Source of the DNA: Zhengella sp020637775
GTDB lineage: Bacteria; Pseudomonadota; Alphaproteobacteria; Rhizobiales; Rhizobiaceae
DNA: 64,000 bases
Assembly: GCF_041397485.1 (NCBI RefSeq)
Contig: NZ_JAWKWO010000001.1
Span: 1-64,000, forward strand
Reading direction: 5' to 3'
Under the pieces are notes generated by a model. That model was not told the origin of the DNA and did not search any database. It worked only from the letters and a program-made list of their open reading frames with translations. Both the position numbers and the translations under genes were made by a program. The stretch's first letter is position 1; each line of letters begins with the position of its first letter. Positions 43,601 to 50,527 of this stretch are shown here, in pieces.

Positions 43601-43889
43601 CGTGGAATTCGGCGGCAAGATCTACTTTTCCGCGTTCACCGAAGAAACCGGAGCCGAGCTTTACGCCTTTGACGGGCAGGAGGCCGAACTCGTCGCGGAC
43701 ATCCTGAAAGGCGACGGTTCATCGGGACCAAGCGACCTTTTCGTGCAGGGCGGCTATCTGTATTTCAAGGCCACGACCCGCGAACTCGGGTCGGAGTGGT
43801 ATGCCTATGACGGCACCGACATCGGGCTTGTGGCAGACATGGGCCAGCAGGACCTGATGTTCAATGCCGACGAGCATCACATTCTCTGA
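40653..43889 (+). CDS. Large repeat protein: DUF4214-like N terminus plus about 17 ELY-x-YDGT repeats
   Basis: 1078 residues from ATG 40653 (site GAGGGATGGG). Residues 1-200 hold two copies of a DUF4214-like module with the hallmark GR(K/E)PDxGGLxYW (VFGRKPDHGGLTYW; ILGREPDPGGLNYW). From about residue 215 to the end are roughly 17 imperfect repeats of about 48 residues built on G-x-ELY-x-YDGT-x-VELVADI-x-G, each preceded by an FxxYxGKLYFSA strand pair, as in ELWxxDGTxxGT/hyalin-type beta-propeller repeats. No N-terminal signal peptide is seen, so type I secretion is plausible, since DUF4214 occurs in such proteins. Likely extracellular or surface-bound; function unknown. Followed by a hairpin. 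Confidence 0.8.
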   Translation: MAAHNIFSHSPEENIQRLYEYTLHRPATGQEVLDALEMRTAGSSYESIFNALLSSDEMTGVVFRVVRLYEGVFGRKPDHGGLTYWSDVYRHVLESNPLETDKNNLITSIQDWLDPTRTDEFAERYGTNPTDLEFTTNLYRNILGREPDPGGLNYWVGQLAVLTREQLVIEFTESVEFISRSNDAIVQFAYNGFLGAEDFEGSLLPPNPSPAEGQLVIAVDQPGMGQELATLVGDELVPVGNIQPGTDSGQAGEFGFAMLDGGFYTYAETGAATYLAEFLGKSFDPVTPGAGLPAIYTPGTLYGYIEYEGTLYFVGYNGVTGPELYSYDGSTMELVGEIAPGPAAGMQTDYEIRGLSGFVEFQGAVYFEGVTGTHGKELYRFDGNTIERVTDINPGTGSANIGAYSGYILYDNKLFFSADDGSSGRELWSFDGQTATMVADIDAGPGNGLPNEDGILTTHDGYLFFTAHDPVNGLELRRYDGTDIVTYDLEPGAAGAFDNIEQAWGDYAGDLYFSARTASTGAELFRYSNGTVELVSDIEPNSPDSFAGKPTGFAVLDDILYFSAYRPVTGYEIYQYNGSVASLAFDISPGASWSTSSTSIFEVVDGRLIFDAWEDGYTKLFAYDGTNLTNIGLFGNVNGSVESSNPVAYDGMTLVGIATPALGYEPYLMTPGGLQLIGDFIPGTGSSRPFTYGHAVYDGDLYFGMEGSGVGYELYRYDGTDVTLVENIRSGGADPNVGFGSGFANHDGKLFFSAISTSSGYELFSYDGTSVEMVFEQTPDTTGAAPGRNTGLISLGDKLIFDLDIDGLGNELYAYDGTDVELVADINAGSGDAFAFNGFQYAILDGLLIFGATDETGDSELWTYDGTDVEQFDIYATGSSRAGQNGFFTFEDRILFSARTDFGQEVVVFDGTSLEVIDVFAGGGSSNLFSGGAIEYGGKLYFSGRVDTASNFELLVYDGTNVTVAADINSGSGSSDAGENSGFVEFGGKIYFSAFTEETGAELYAFDGQEAELVADILKGDGSSGPSDLFVQGGYLYFKATTRELGSEWYAYDGTDIGLVADMGQQDLMFNADEHHIL

Positions 43890-43905
43890 CGTCACGAACG
43901 CGGCA

Positions 43906-43934
43906 GGGCCAGCGCGCTTTCCGGACGCTGGCCC
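43906..43934. terminator. Hairpin after the repeat-protein gene
   Basis: Nine-base-pair stem GGGCCAGCG / CGCTGGCCC with an 11-nt loop between converging genes, followed by CTTGCG; weak T run. Confidence 0.5.
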
Positions 43935-43978
43935 CTTGCGCCCTGGCGCGGCGGCCTCTTGCGGCGGGCAGACAACGG

Positions 43979-45100
43979 CTACTGGCCGGCTTTCCCCACA
44001 ATGCCCGACACCGCTGCATTCACCCCGGAAACGATGGTTCCCGTATTCACGGCACCAAGCGCGGTGGTGGACAGGTTTCCGATGGTTCCGTTCACCTGGA
44101 CCATCGCGTTCCTGATGGATCCGTCGACAGCACTCATGTTGGATGCCACATTGACGACGACTGCACCGGTATCCACCGAGCTGCCAACCTGCTCCAGCGC
44201 CGCCGATATCGCTTTCGCGGTGGTGCTCTTGGCCTCATCCACGGTCGAGTTGACGCCGAGCGTGATCTCTCCGGTATTCACGGCGCCGAGCGCCGTTGTC
44301 GCCATGTTGCCGAAATCCAGGGTCGGCATCAGCGATTCCGTTGCCGAAGCCACACCGGCAAGAGCCACGGCGGTGGTTTCGGTGACGCCGGTGACGGTGT
44401 TGCTGATCGAACCGTCAATGCCATAAAGGCCCTTGACCTCGACCAATGCGGGCACCATTCCGTCCACCAACTCGACAGCGACGTCGAGCGAAACGTTGTC
44501 CAGGATGGGCTGGTTCGTCAGTGTCGCACCAAAGGAATCACCGCTGACAGAAAACAGGTTGGCGCCCAGAGGGATGCTGATTCCGATATCCACAATGGCA
44601 CCGGAGCCCGTTGCGATCTTGTTGGTGCCTGCATTTTCAGTGCTGTAATCGCTGCCCGGCACAGTCGAGATGACATACCCTGATCCCGGGCCGACGCCAT
44701 CATCGATATAGGCAACATTCGTCAGCTTCACCCCGTCTGCGCCAGCGACCCCGTAGACGGCATCGCCGTCACCGAAACGGATGTCCGGGCCGACACCGGT
44801 TGAGCCGGTGATCTCGACAGCGTCGTTCGTGTCCTGCAGATAGATGTAGCCGATCAGGACCAGCTCGCTCTGATCCAGTGTGTTGTTCTGCTCGACCTGA
44901 CCGGGAACGGACGCCTCGACGACGCCAGTGCCGCCAAGATTCTCCGCGATATTGGCATAGGTACCATTCACGGGAGCCAGATTGGTCGCATTGTCTATCT
45001 GCCCCAGGACGCGTTCCAGGACCGACTGTGCTGACGCGGTGTGAGGTGACGCGGCGACGAGGCCGAGCGCAGCGAGGTTCCCGATAATCGTTCGTTTCAT
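43979..45100 (-). CDS. Secreted protein of unknown function with TTALGAVNTG repeats
   Basis: 373 residues. Residues 1-24 are a Sec signal peptide (MKRTIIGNLAALGLVAAS, cleavage near ASA-QS). The mature part is acidic, low in Cys and Lys, rich in Gly, Ala, Val, Thr and Asn. Two copies of (N)-x-(A/S)TTALGAVNTG-x-I-x-x-GVN occur near residues 266 and 348, separated by related DGSIxNxMVxVNGTIGN and DGSISNTVTG segments, so the C-terminal half is a degenerate repeat array, probably beta-rich. I do not recognise a family. Export to periplasm, outer membrane or surface is inferred. It converges on the large repeat protein. Confidence 0.75.
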   Translation of the reverse strand: MKRTIIGNLAALGLVAASPHTASAQSVLERVLGQIDNATNLAPVNGTYANIAENLGGTGVVEASVPGQVEQNNTLDQSELVLIGYIYLQDTNDAVEITGSTGVGPDIRFGDGDAVYGVAGADGVKLTNVAYIDDGVGPGSGYVISTVPGSDYSTENAGTNKIATGSGAIVDIGISIPLGANLFSVSGDSFGATLTNQPILDNVSLDVAVELVDGMVPALVEVKGLYGIDGSISNTVTGVTETTAVALAGVASATESLMPTLDFGNMATTALGAVNTGEITLGVNSTVDEAKSTTAKAISAALEQVGSSVDTGAVVVNVASNMSAVDGSIRNAMVQVNGTIGNLSTTALGAVNTGTIVSGVNAAVSGIVGKAGQ

Positions 45101-45433
45101 GTCAATTTGCCGCCCATCACTTCAATTCGAGACAGTCTTCAGTTTTGATCCGGTCGCAGGTCATGCAGACCGGCCACCACCGTGCCCCGGTTTAAACGTC
45201 TTCACGCCTCCAGATCAAACCCGTTCATGGTTCATGAAACCCGCCTTCGACAAGTGTCGTTATTGTTAGGAAAAACAATCATTTGGCATTGGCACCATTG
45301 CACGCTTGACAAGCAACCCACGATATGAGTCGCTTGGCGATGGCGGGCCGGGCTGGAGCCATGTCACAATGTGTGATTGCCGCGAAGTCTGCAATTGAGC
45401 GGGCGGTATCAATCTGCTAGCAGATATTCGCGA
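45101..45433. other. Intergenic region between the secreted-protein gene and the split tRNA gene
   Basis: No gene seen. It should hold the leftward promoter of the secreted-protein gene and the tRNA promoter. TTGAGC at 45395 and TAGCAG at 45418 (17-nt spacer) are a weak promoter candidate just before the tRNA; CTGCTAGCAG at 45414-45423 is a perfect palindrome. Confidence 0.4.
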
Positions 45434-45725
45434 GCGGACGTGGTGGAACCGGTAGACACAAGGGACTTGAACGCAAATTGAGTGCTTCGGCGGAAACGCC
45501 GGATGCAGAACTGCTCAAATTCGGGGAAACCTGTCAGATGGCGATCCCGAGCCAAGCCGGCCATCCGGAAGGTGTAGAGACTAGACGGGCAGCACCTAAG
45601 GCCATGCGCTACGGTGAAGGTATAGTCCAGACCACAAACGCCCCCAGGGCGGCGGCGAAAGCCGTAGCTGGTATGAAAATCCCTCGGCTTTGGCCATGCG
45701 GGTTCGAGTCCCGCCGTCCGCACCA
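45434..45725 (+). tRNA. tRNA-Leu(UAA), interrupted by a group I intron
   Basis: The exons 45434-45468 and 45676-45725 join to a complete leucine tRNA. Acceptor stem GCGGACG pairs with CGTCCGC, followed by ACCA, so CCA is encoded. D-arm contains GTGGAACCGGTAGACAC, typical of tRNA-Leu. The anticodon stem AGGGA / TCCCT encloses the 7-nt loop CTTAAAA, giving anticodon UAA. The long variable arm CGGCTTTGGCC marks a class II tRNA, and the T-arm is CGGGTTCGAGTCCCG. The intron lies between anticodon positions 34 and 35. Reads UUA codons (and UUG by wobble). Confidence 0.93.
45469..45675 (+). ncRNA. Group I self-splicing intron (IC3-like) in the tRNA-Leu anticodon
   Basis: 207 nt, no endonuclease frame. 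The 5' exon ends ACTT, which pairs with GAGT in the intron (TTGAGTGC at 45478-45485) to give P1 with the required U-G at the splice site; the last intron base is G. P2 is CGGCG-GAAA-CGCCG (45488-45501). The core ATTCGGGGAAACCT (45519-45532) and ATCCCGAGCCAAGCC (45544-45558) form P4-P5 as in cyanobacterial tRNA-Leu introns. P7 pairs GACTA (45579-45583, in AGAGACTAGACGGG) with TAGTC (45623-45627, in AAGGTATAGTCC). A GAAA-capped hairpin near 45655 is a likely P9. The order and sequences match the P/Q/R/S core of the Anabaena-type intron. Confidence 0.9.
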
Positions 45726-45822
45726 TTTTCCATGACGTTGCAATCCGGAGACGACATCGCGCGGCTTTGCTGCCCGCGCTCGTCCCGTCGTCGCACGCGT
45801 GCCGCGCGCCCTGGCGATACCA

Positions 45823-46788
45823 TCAAGCGTGGAGCGCGCGTGCCGCCAGTGACTTGATGAAATTCGCCGTGGCCTCGGGGGCGGAATATTGCACCATGTG
45901 GCCGACGCCATCGAGAAGGCGCACTTCGCAGCCCGGCAGGCGCTTTTCCATGGAAAGGCCATGGCGCTTGTAGTCCAGCACACGATCGGATGTGCCGAAC
46001 AGGACGGCGGCGGGCACACGGATTTCCCCCACACGGGCCTCGACGGACGGCATGTCCTGTTCGAGACTGACGAGATCCGTGGATGTTGCGTAGAAGTGGG
46101 ACGGCCGGACGCCCGTCAAGGCCGCGCCGCCGACCGCATAATCATCCGGTGGCTTTTGCGGACCGAAGACGAAATCGAGGGTCTGTTCCGTCGCCTTGAC
46201 CGCTGCGGGAATGGCATAGGTTCGCGCCATGAATTTCCGCAGGCGGGGCGAGCGGATGTAAAGCGGGCGGAACTCCGGTGCGATTTGCGGTGAAAAGACG
46301 GTGAGCGGCGCGATCAGGGCCAGCCCTGCCACCTTCTCAGGTGTCGTGAGCGCGGCCGCAAGCGCCACCGCCCCGCCGAGCGAGTGGCCGACATAAAGCG
46401 CATTCCCGACGCCGAGTTCGTCCAGAATGGCGGCTATGTCCCTCGCATGGGTGGTGATTGCGCCGTCGTTGCCCCAGTCCTGCTGCGAATAGCCCGAACC
46501 GCGCCGGTCGATGGCGATCAGGCGGTAGCCCTGTCCCATGGATGGCCAGAGCGGTATGTCGAAATGGTGCAGGTTTCCGCCAAGGCCATGAATGAAGACA
46601 ACGGGCCGCCCCTGCCCCCGGTCCTCGACATGAAATTCACGCCCACCAACCGTGATCAACCTGCCGGTCGGCGGCACCATCGTTTCAGCGAATTGCGCAA
46701 TGCCGCGGGTCTTGCGTGCATACCACCAGACATGCAGCGCCACGGCCAGGAGCCCGAGCATGGTGGAAAGAAAGAGGGGAGAGGCCAT
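45823..46788 (-). CDS. Alpha/beta hydrolase with N-terminal membrane anchor
   Basis: About 321 residues. Residues 4-24 are a hydrophobic anchor (LFLSTMLGLLAVALHVWWYA). Catalytic set: oxyanion HGLGGNLHHF, nucleophile elbow GHSLGG, acid in GTSDRVLD, and His in GVGHMVQYS. Resembles epoxide hydrolase/haloalkane dehalogenase-like or esterase members; substrate unknown. ATG 46788 is the start that begins directly before the anchor. Confidence 0.85.
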   Translation of the reverse strand: MASPLFLSTMLGLLAVALHVWWYARKTRGIAQFAETMVPPTGRLITVGGREFHVEDRGQGRPVVFIHGLGGNLHHFDIPLWPSMGQGYRLIAIDRRGSGYSQQDWGNDGAITTHARDIAAILDELGVGNALYVGHSLGGAVALAAALTTPEKVAGLALIAPLTVFSPQIAPEFRPLYIRSPRLRKFMARTYAIPAAVKATEQTLDFVFGPQKPPDDYAVGGAALTGVRPSHFYATSTDLVSLEQDMPSVEARVGEIRVPAAVLFGTSDRVLDYKRHGLSMEKRLPGCEVRLLDGVGHMVQYSAPEATANFIKSLAARALHA

Positions 46789-46870
46789 GAAAACCGGTTT
46801 CCCTGTCTCCGGATGCGTTTGCCGGAAATGTGGCCCATGATCGCCCGCCCTGCAATGCATGAAGACACGA

Positions 46871-46897
46871 AAAGCCGGGAGAATTCATCCCGGCTTT
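46871..46897 (-). terminator. Terminator after wrbA
   Basis: Perfect 10-bp stem AAAGCCGGGA / TCCCGGCTTT with a 7-nt loop, 15 nt past the wrbA stop; read leftward the second arm ends in a short T run (CTTTTCG). Confidence 0.75.
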
Positions 46898-46911
46898 GCG
46901 CCATGGCATGG

Positions 46912-47511
46912 TCAGGCCGTCAGCCGCGCGGCAATGGTGGCGACGCGCCGGCCCTGGAATTCGGCGCCTTCCAGTTCCTGTTTGCTCGGCATGCGCGAAC
47001 CGTCGCTGTTGCTCGTTGTCGTCATGCCATAGGGAGCGCCGCCGCGCACCGTGTCATTGCCGGATTGGCCCTGATAGGCATAGGACAGCGGCACGACGAT
47101 CATCCCGTGATGCTGCAACGCGGCCTGGGTCGAGATCAGCGCCAGTTCGGCGCCGCCGTGCTGCGTGGCGGTTGACGACATGACGGAGGCAACCTTGTCG
47201 ACCAGTGCCCCCTTGGCCCAGAGCGGCCCGGTCTGGTCGAGAAAATTCTTCAATTGCGCCGCCATCATTCCGAAGCGCGTCGACACGCCGAAGATGATCG
47301 CGTCATAGTCGGCCAGTTCCAGCGGGTCGGCGACCGGCGCATCCTGGTCAAGCTTGTAGTGGGCCGCCTTTGCCACATCCTCGGGCACCAGTTCCGGCAC
47401 ACGCTTGACTGTCACATCCGCGCCGGCTTCGCGCGCGCCCTTTGCCGCAGCCTGCGCCATGGCTTCCATATGTCCCCAGCTCGAATAGTAGAGAACCAGA
47501 ACCTTGGTCAT
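46912..47511 (-). CDS. wrbA: NAD(P)H:quinone oxidoreductase type IV (WrbA)
   Basis: 199 residues, the normal length. Flavodoxin-like fold with the FMN phosphate loop YYSSWGHMEAMA, then FGVSTRFGMMAAQLKNFLDQTGPLW and the family signature STATQHGGAELAL and GGAPYGMTTTS. Reduces quinones by two electrons using NAD(P)H, limiting semiquinone and oxidative damage. Single-gene unit with its own terminator. Confidence 0.95.
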   Translation of the reverse strand: MTKVLVLYYSSWGHMEAMAQAAAKGAREAGADVTVKRVPELVPEDVAKAAHYKLDQDAPVADPLELADYDAIIFGVSTRFGMMAAQLKNFLDQTGPLWAKGALVDKVASVMSSTATQHGGAELALISTQAALQHHGMIVVPLSYAYQGQSGNDTVRGGAPYGMTTTSNSDGSRMPSKQELEGAEFQGRRVATIAARLTA

Positions 47512-47682
47512 TCCGTAATCCTTTCATCTCGCGCGGGCATTCCGCCCGCAATCGGGCTACAGATACGCCTGACCGGCAAAAGGAGAAGGTGAACGACAGA
47601 CAACGCATCGTTCACCGGAATTGGCACTTGCCTCGCAGGGCGCTATCGCCGATTTTCCCCGCCTTCCAGAGGAGTGATGGGC

Positions 47683-48435
47683 ATGGGCGACATTGTAACG
47701 GCCGGCATGGTGGTGATCGGCGACGAAATCCTTTCCGGGCGAACCAAGGACCGGAATGCCGGTCATCTGGCCGACATGCTTACGGCCGCCGGGATCGACC
47801 TGAAGGAAATCCGCGTCGTTGCCGACGAACAGGACGCCATCGTGGAGGCCGTCAACGCGCTGCGTCACCGCCATACCTACACCTTCACCTCCGGCGGCAT
47901 CGGCCCCACCCATGACGACATCACCGCCGACGCCATCGCTGCGGCCTTCGGTGTGCCATGCGAGACCGATGCGAAAGCCCATGCCTTGCTGGCAGCCCAC
48001 TATGCGCGCCGGGAAATGGACTTCACGCCGGCACGCCAGCGGATGGCGCGAATGCCGCGCGGTGCAGCCCATATCGACAATCCGGTTTCGGTGGCGCCGG
48101 GATTCGTCATCGGCAACGTGCATGTCATGGCCGGGGTTCCGTCCATCTTCCAGGCCATGCTCGACAACGTCATGCCGACGCTGAAGACCGGCACGCGGCT
48201 GATTTCGCGGTCTGTTCATTGCCCGTTTGGCGAGGGCACGATCGGCGACCGCCTGGCCGCCATCCAGAAGGACCATCCCGGCACGATCATCGGCTCTTAC
48301 CCCAAATACGAAGGCACGCGCTTCTGGACCGATATCGTCGTGCGGGCACGGTCGGAAGACATGCTCGCGCCGGCGGTCGCGGCGGTCGAGGCCATGGTTC
48401 AGGGACGCATCGAGGCGGGCGCCCCGAACATGTAG
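47683..48435 (+). CDS. Molybdopterin-binding domain protein (MoaB/CinA N-terminal-like)
   Basis: About 250 residues. MoCF-binding fold: TAGMVVIGDEILSGRTKDRN at the N terminus and FTSGGIGPTHDDITADAIAAAFG, the hallmark of CinA-N/MogA-like proteins. It lacks the C-terminal deamidase domain of CinA. Several starts are possible (GTG 47674, ATG 47677, ATG 47683); ATG 47683 has the AGAGGAG site at 8 nt. Role likely in nucleotide/cofactor repair or a competence-damage-like function; not proven. Confidence 0.85.
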   Translation: MGDIVTAGMVVIGDEILSGRTKDRNAGHLADMLTAAGIDLKEIRVVADEQDAIVEAVNALRHRHTYTFTSGGIGPTHDDITADAIAAAFGVPCETDAKAHALLAAHYARREMDFTPARQRMARMPRGAAHIDNPVSVAPGFVIGNVHVMAGVPSIFQAMLDNVMPTLKTGTRLISRSVHCPFGEGTIGDRLAAIQKDHPGTIIGSYPKYEGTRFWTDIVVRARSEDMLAPAVAAVEAMVQGRIEAGAPNM

Positions 48436-48567
48436 TGTCGATACCGGGCAATTGACGCCGATCAAGGCGCTTGGAAGACCGGCCAAGCATGGTTACCCTC
48501 GAACGAGGGACACCGGACCGCCCGAACGGGACGTTGCCGGGTCCGATTAAGGGAGAGGACCGCCCCC

Positions 48568-49407
48568 ATGACCTACAAGACAATCGTCACGATCATTCCC
48601 GATGCGGAAACCGGCGCCCGGGTGCTCGATACGGCCATCCTCGTCGGCAGCAAGAACGACAGCCACATCATTGCCGTTCATGCCGAGCCGAGCGCGGCCG
48701 CCTATGCCACGCCGATCGGCTTTCCCGATGCCGGCGTCCTGGAAACCAATATCGAGGAAGGTCGCGAACGCGCCCGCGAACTGAAGGAAAAAATGACCGA
48801 AAAGGCCCGTGCCGCCGGCGTCTCGCTGGAGTGGCGCGACATGGAGAGCTTCATCGGCGACAGCGCCGTGGCGGCGCTTTCCTCGGCCTATTGCGCTGAC
48901 CTGGTGATCGCCGGCCAGCCCGAGCCCGGCAATGCGGCAGCGCCTGCCGACGATGTGGAAGCCCTGCTGTTCGAAGGCGGCCGTCCCGTGCTTTTCGTGC
49001 CTTACGCCGCGCGCATGCCCTCCAATATCGGCCGTGTGCTGGTTGCCTGGAACGGAACACGCGAGGCGGCGCGTGCGACCTTCGATGCCCTGCCCTTCCT
49101 GCGCGAGGCGGACAAGGTGGAAGTATTCACCGTCGACCCGCCGAACAATGCCGACCAGAGCAGCGCCGTCGCCGGCGCCGAGATTGCCGCGGTGCTGGCG
49201 CGCCACGGTGTCGAGGTTTCGGTCGAATCGCAGATTTCGGACGGCGTGCCGGCTTCCGCCATCATCGAGAACCGTCTGGCCGATACACAGGCCGACATGC
49301 TGGTGATGGGCGCCTATTCCCACTCGCGTCTTTCCGAGCGCCTTTTCGGCGGCGTGACGCGCACCGTGCTCAAGTCGATGCCCGCCATCACGCTGATGTC
49401 GCGTTGA
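48568..49407 (+). CDS. Universal stress protein, tandem UspA domains (copy 1)
   Basis: 279 residues with two Usp domains. The C-terminal domain has the ATP-binding pattern GAYSHSRLSERLFGGVTRTVL (G-x-x-x-x-x-x-x-x-G-x-(S/T)); the N-terminal domain begins TYKTIVTIIPDAETG and ends in PYAARMP, more diverged. Paralogue of the next gene; the C-terminal halves are almost identical in pattern (IVENRLADTQADMLVMGAYSH-like). Expected to act in stress or stationary-phase survival. Preceded by GGGAGAGG and followed by a terminator. Confidence 0.9.
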   Translation: MTYKTIVTIIPDAETGARVLDTAILVGSKNDSHIIAVHAEPSAAAYATPIGFPDAGVLETNIEEGRERARELKEKMTEKARAAGVSLEWRDMESFIGDSAVAALSSAYCADLVIAGQPEPGNAAAPADDVEALLFEGGRPVLFVPYAARMPSNIGRVLVAWNGTREAARATFDALPFLREADKVEVFTVDPPNNADQSSAVAGAEIAAVLARHGVEVSVESQISDGVPASAIIENRLADTQADMLVMGAYSHSRLSERLFGGVTRTVLKSMPAITLMSR

Positions 49408-49432
49408 TCCGGCGCCGCTGACGATCCTCAAG

Positions 49433-49459
49433 CCCGCCGCGCCATGCGGCGGGTTTTTT
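49433..49459 (+). terminator. Rho-independent terminator between the two usp genes
   Basis: Perfect 8-bp stem CCCGCCGC / GCGGCGGG with a GCCAT loop and a run of six T. It ends the first usp transcript, so the second usp copy likely has its own promoter. Confidence 0.92.
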
Positions 49460-49587
49460 GTTGCGGATTGCCTGCGGGTCTTGACCGACATCAAGGCAAT
49501 TGTGCAGTGCGGCATCCATTCTGCCGCCGAAGAGCCGGACCTGACAGACATTCGTGGGGAAAGGGTCGCGGCGCAAAGGAGAACACG

Positions 49588-50424
49588 ATGAGCTACAAGA
49601 CAATCCTGGCATTCCTGCAAACCCCTGCTGACGAAGACCGTGTTCTCGATGCGGCCTTTCCGATCGCCCGTCTGTTCGGCGCCCATCTGATCGGATTTCA
49701 CGCAGAGCCCGATCGCGCGGCCGTTGCCGCCCCGGCCTATTACGCGCAAATGAACCAGGCGGTGCAGCAGGCTGACCGGTTCGAGGAGCGCATGGACACG
49801 ATGGCGGCGCGCTTTCGCGACCGTGCCGCGCGCGAGGATGTGCTGAGCGAATGGCGCTCGGCCTCCACCCGCGGCATGGACACATCGGGCGCCGTCATCG
49901 ACAGTGCCCGCTGCGCCGATCTCGTGATCGCCGGCCAGGCGGACGGCAAGGGGTCCTCCAAGCTGAACGCCGAGGTCGAGCGCGTGATCTTCGAGAGCGG
50001 ACGTCCGGTGCTGGCCGTTCCCTATGCGGCGAAAATTCCCTCGCGGATCGATCGCGTGGTGGTGGCCTGGAACGGCACGCGCGAAGCGGCCCGCGCCACT
50101 TTCGACGCACTGCCCTTCATCATGGGCGCCAACGAGGTGGAGGTGTTCACCGTCGATCCGAAGCGCGAGGACCAGACGCCGGCGCTCGCCGGGGCCGAGA
50201 TTGCTTCCGTGCTCGCCCGCCATGGCGCAAACGTGAAGACGGAAACGCAGATTTCCGACGGCATCCCGGTTTCCGCCATCATCGAGAACAGGCTGGCCGA
50301 CACGCAGGCCGACCTTCTGGTCATGGGAGCCTATTCGCATGCGCGCTGGACGGAACGCCTCTTCGGCGGCGTTACCCGCACCGTGCTGGAATCCATGCCC
50401 TGCATCACGCTGATGTCGCGCTGA
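49588..50424 (+). CDS. Universal stress protein, tandem UspA domains (copy 2)
   Basis: 278 residues; ATG 49588 follows AAAGGAGAA. Two Usp domains, with SYKTILAFLQTPADEDR at the N terminus and GAYSHARWTERLFGGVTRTVLES carrying the nucleotide-binding pattern in the C-terminal domain. Paralogous to copy 1, clearly from local duplication. Lies just before the acetyltransferase-deacetylase pair; Usp and Pat-type genes are often neighbours. Confidence 0.9.
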   Translation: MSYKTILAFLQTPADEDRVLDAAFPIARLFGAHLIGFHAEPDRAAVAAPAYYAQMNQAVQQADRFEERMDTMAARFRDRAAREDVLSEWRSASTRGMDTSGAVIDSARCADLVIAGQADGKGSSKLNAEVERVIFESGRPVLAVPYAAKIPSRIDRVVVAWNGTREAARATFDALPFIMGANEVEVFTVDPKREDQTPALAGAEIASVLARHGANVKTETQISDGIPVSAIIENRLADTQADLLVMGAYSHARWTERLFGGVTRTVLESMPCITLMSR

Positions 50425-50527
50425 TGCCGACATGAAAGCGGATACCGGCGCTTGCCAAGGCGCAGGCGCCGGTATCCCTTGTTTGTCTTCCGTTTCTCAT
50501 GATCGTCCGGGGGGAGATCAGGCTGTC

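Noticed and set aside
45478..45735. 85-codon open frame across the split tRNA gene
   Set aside because: It lies wholly over the group I intron and 3' exon; the RNA structure explains the sequence and the frame has no ribosome site.
48547..50433. 628-codon leftward frame opposite the usp genes
   Set aside because: Antisense of two proteins with clear Usp motifs and it crosses a strong terminator.
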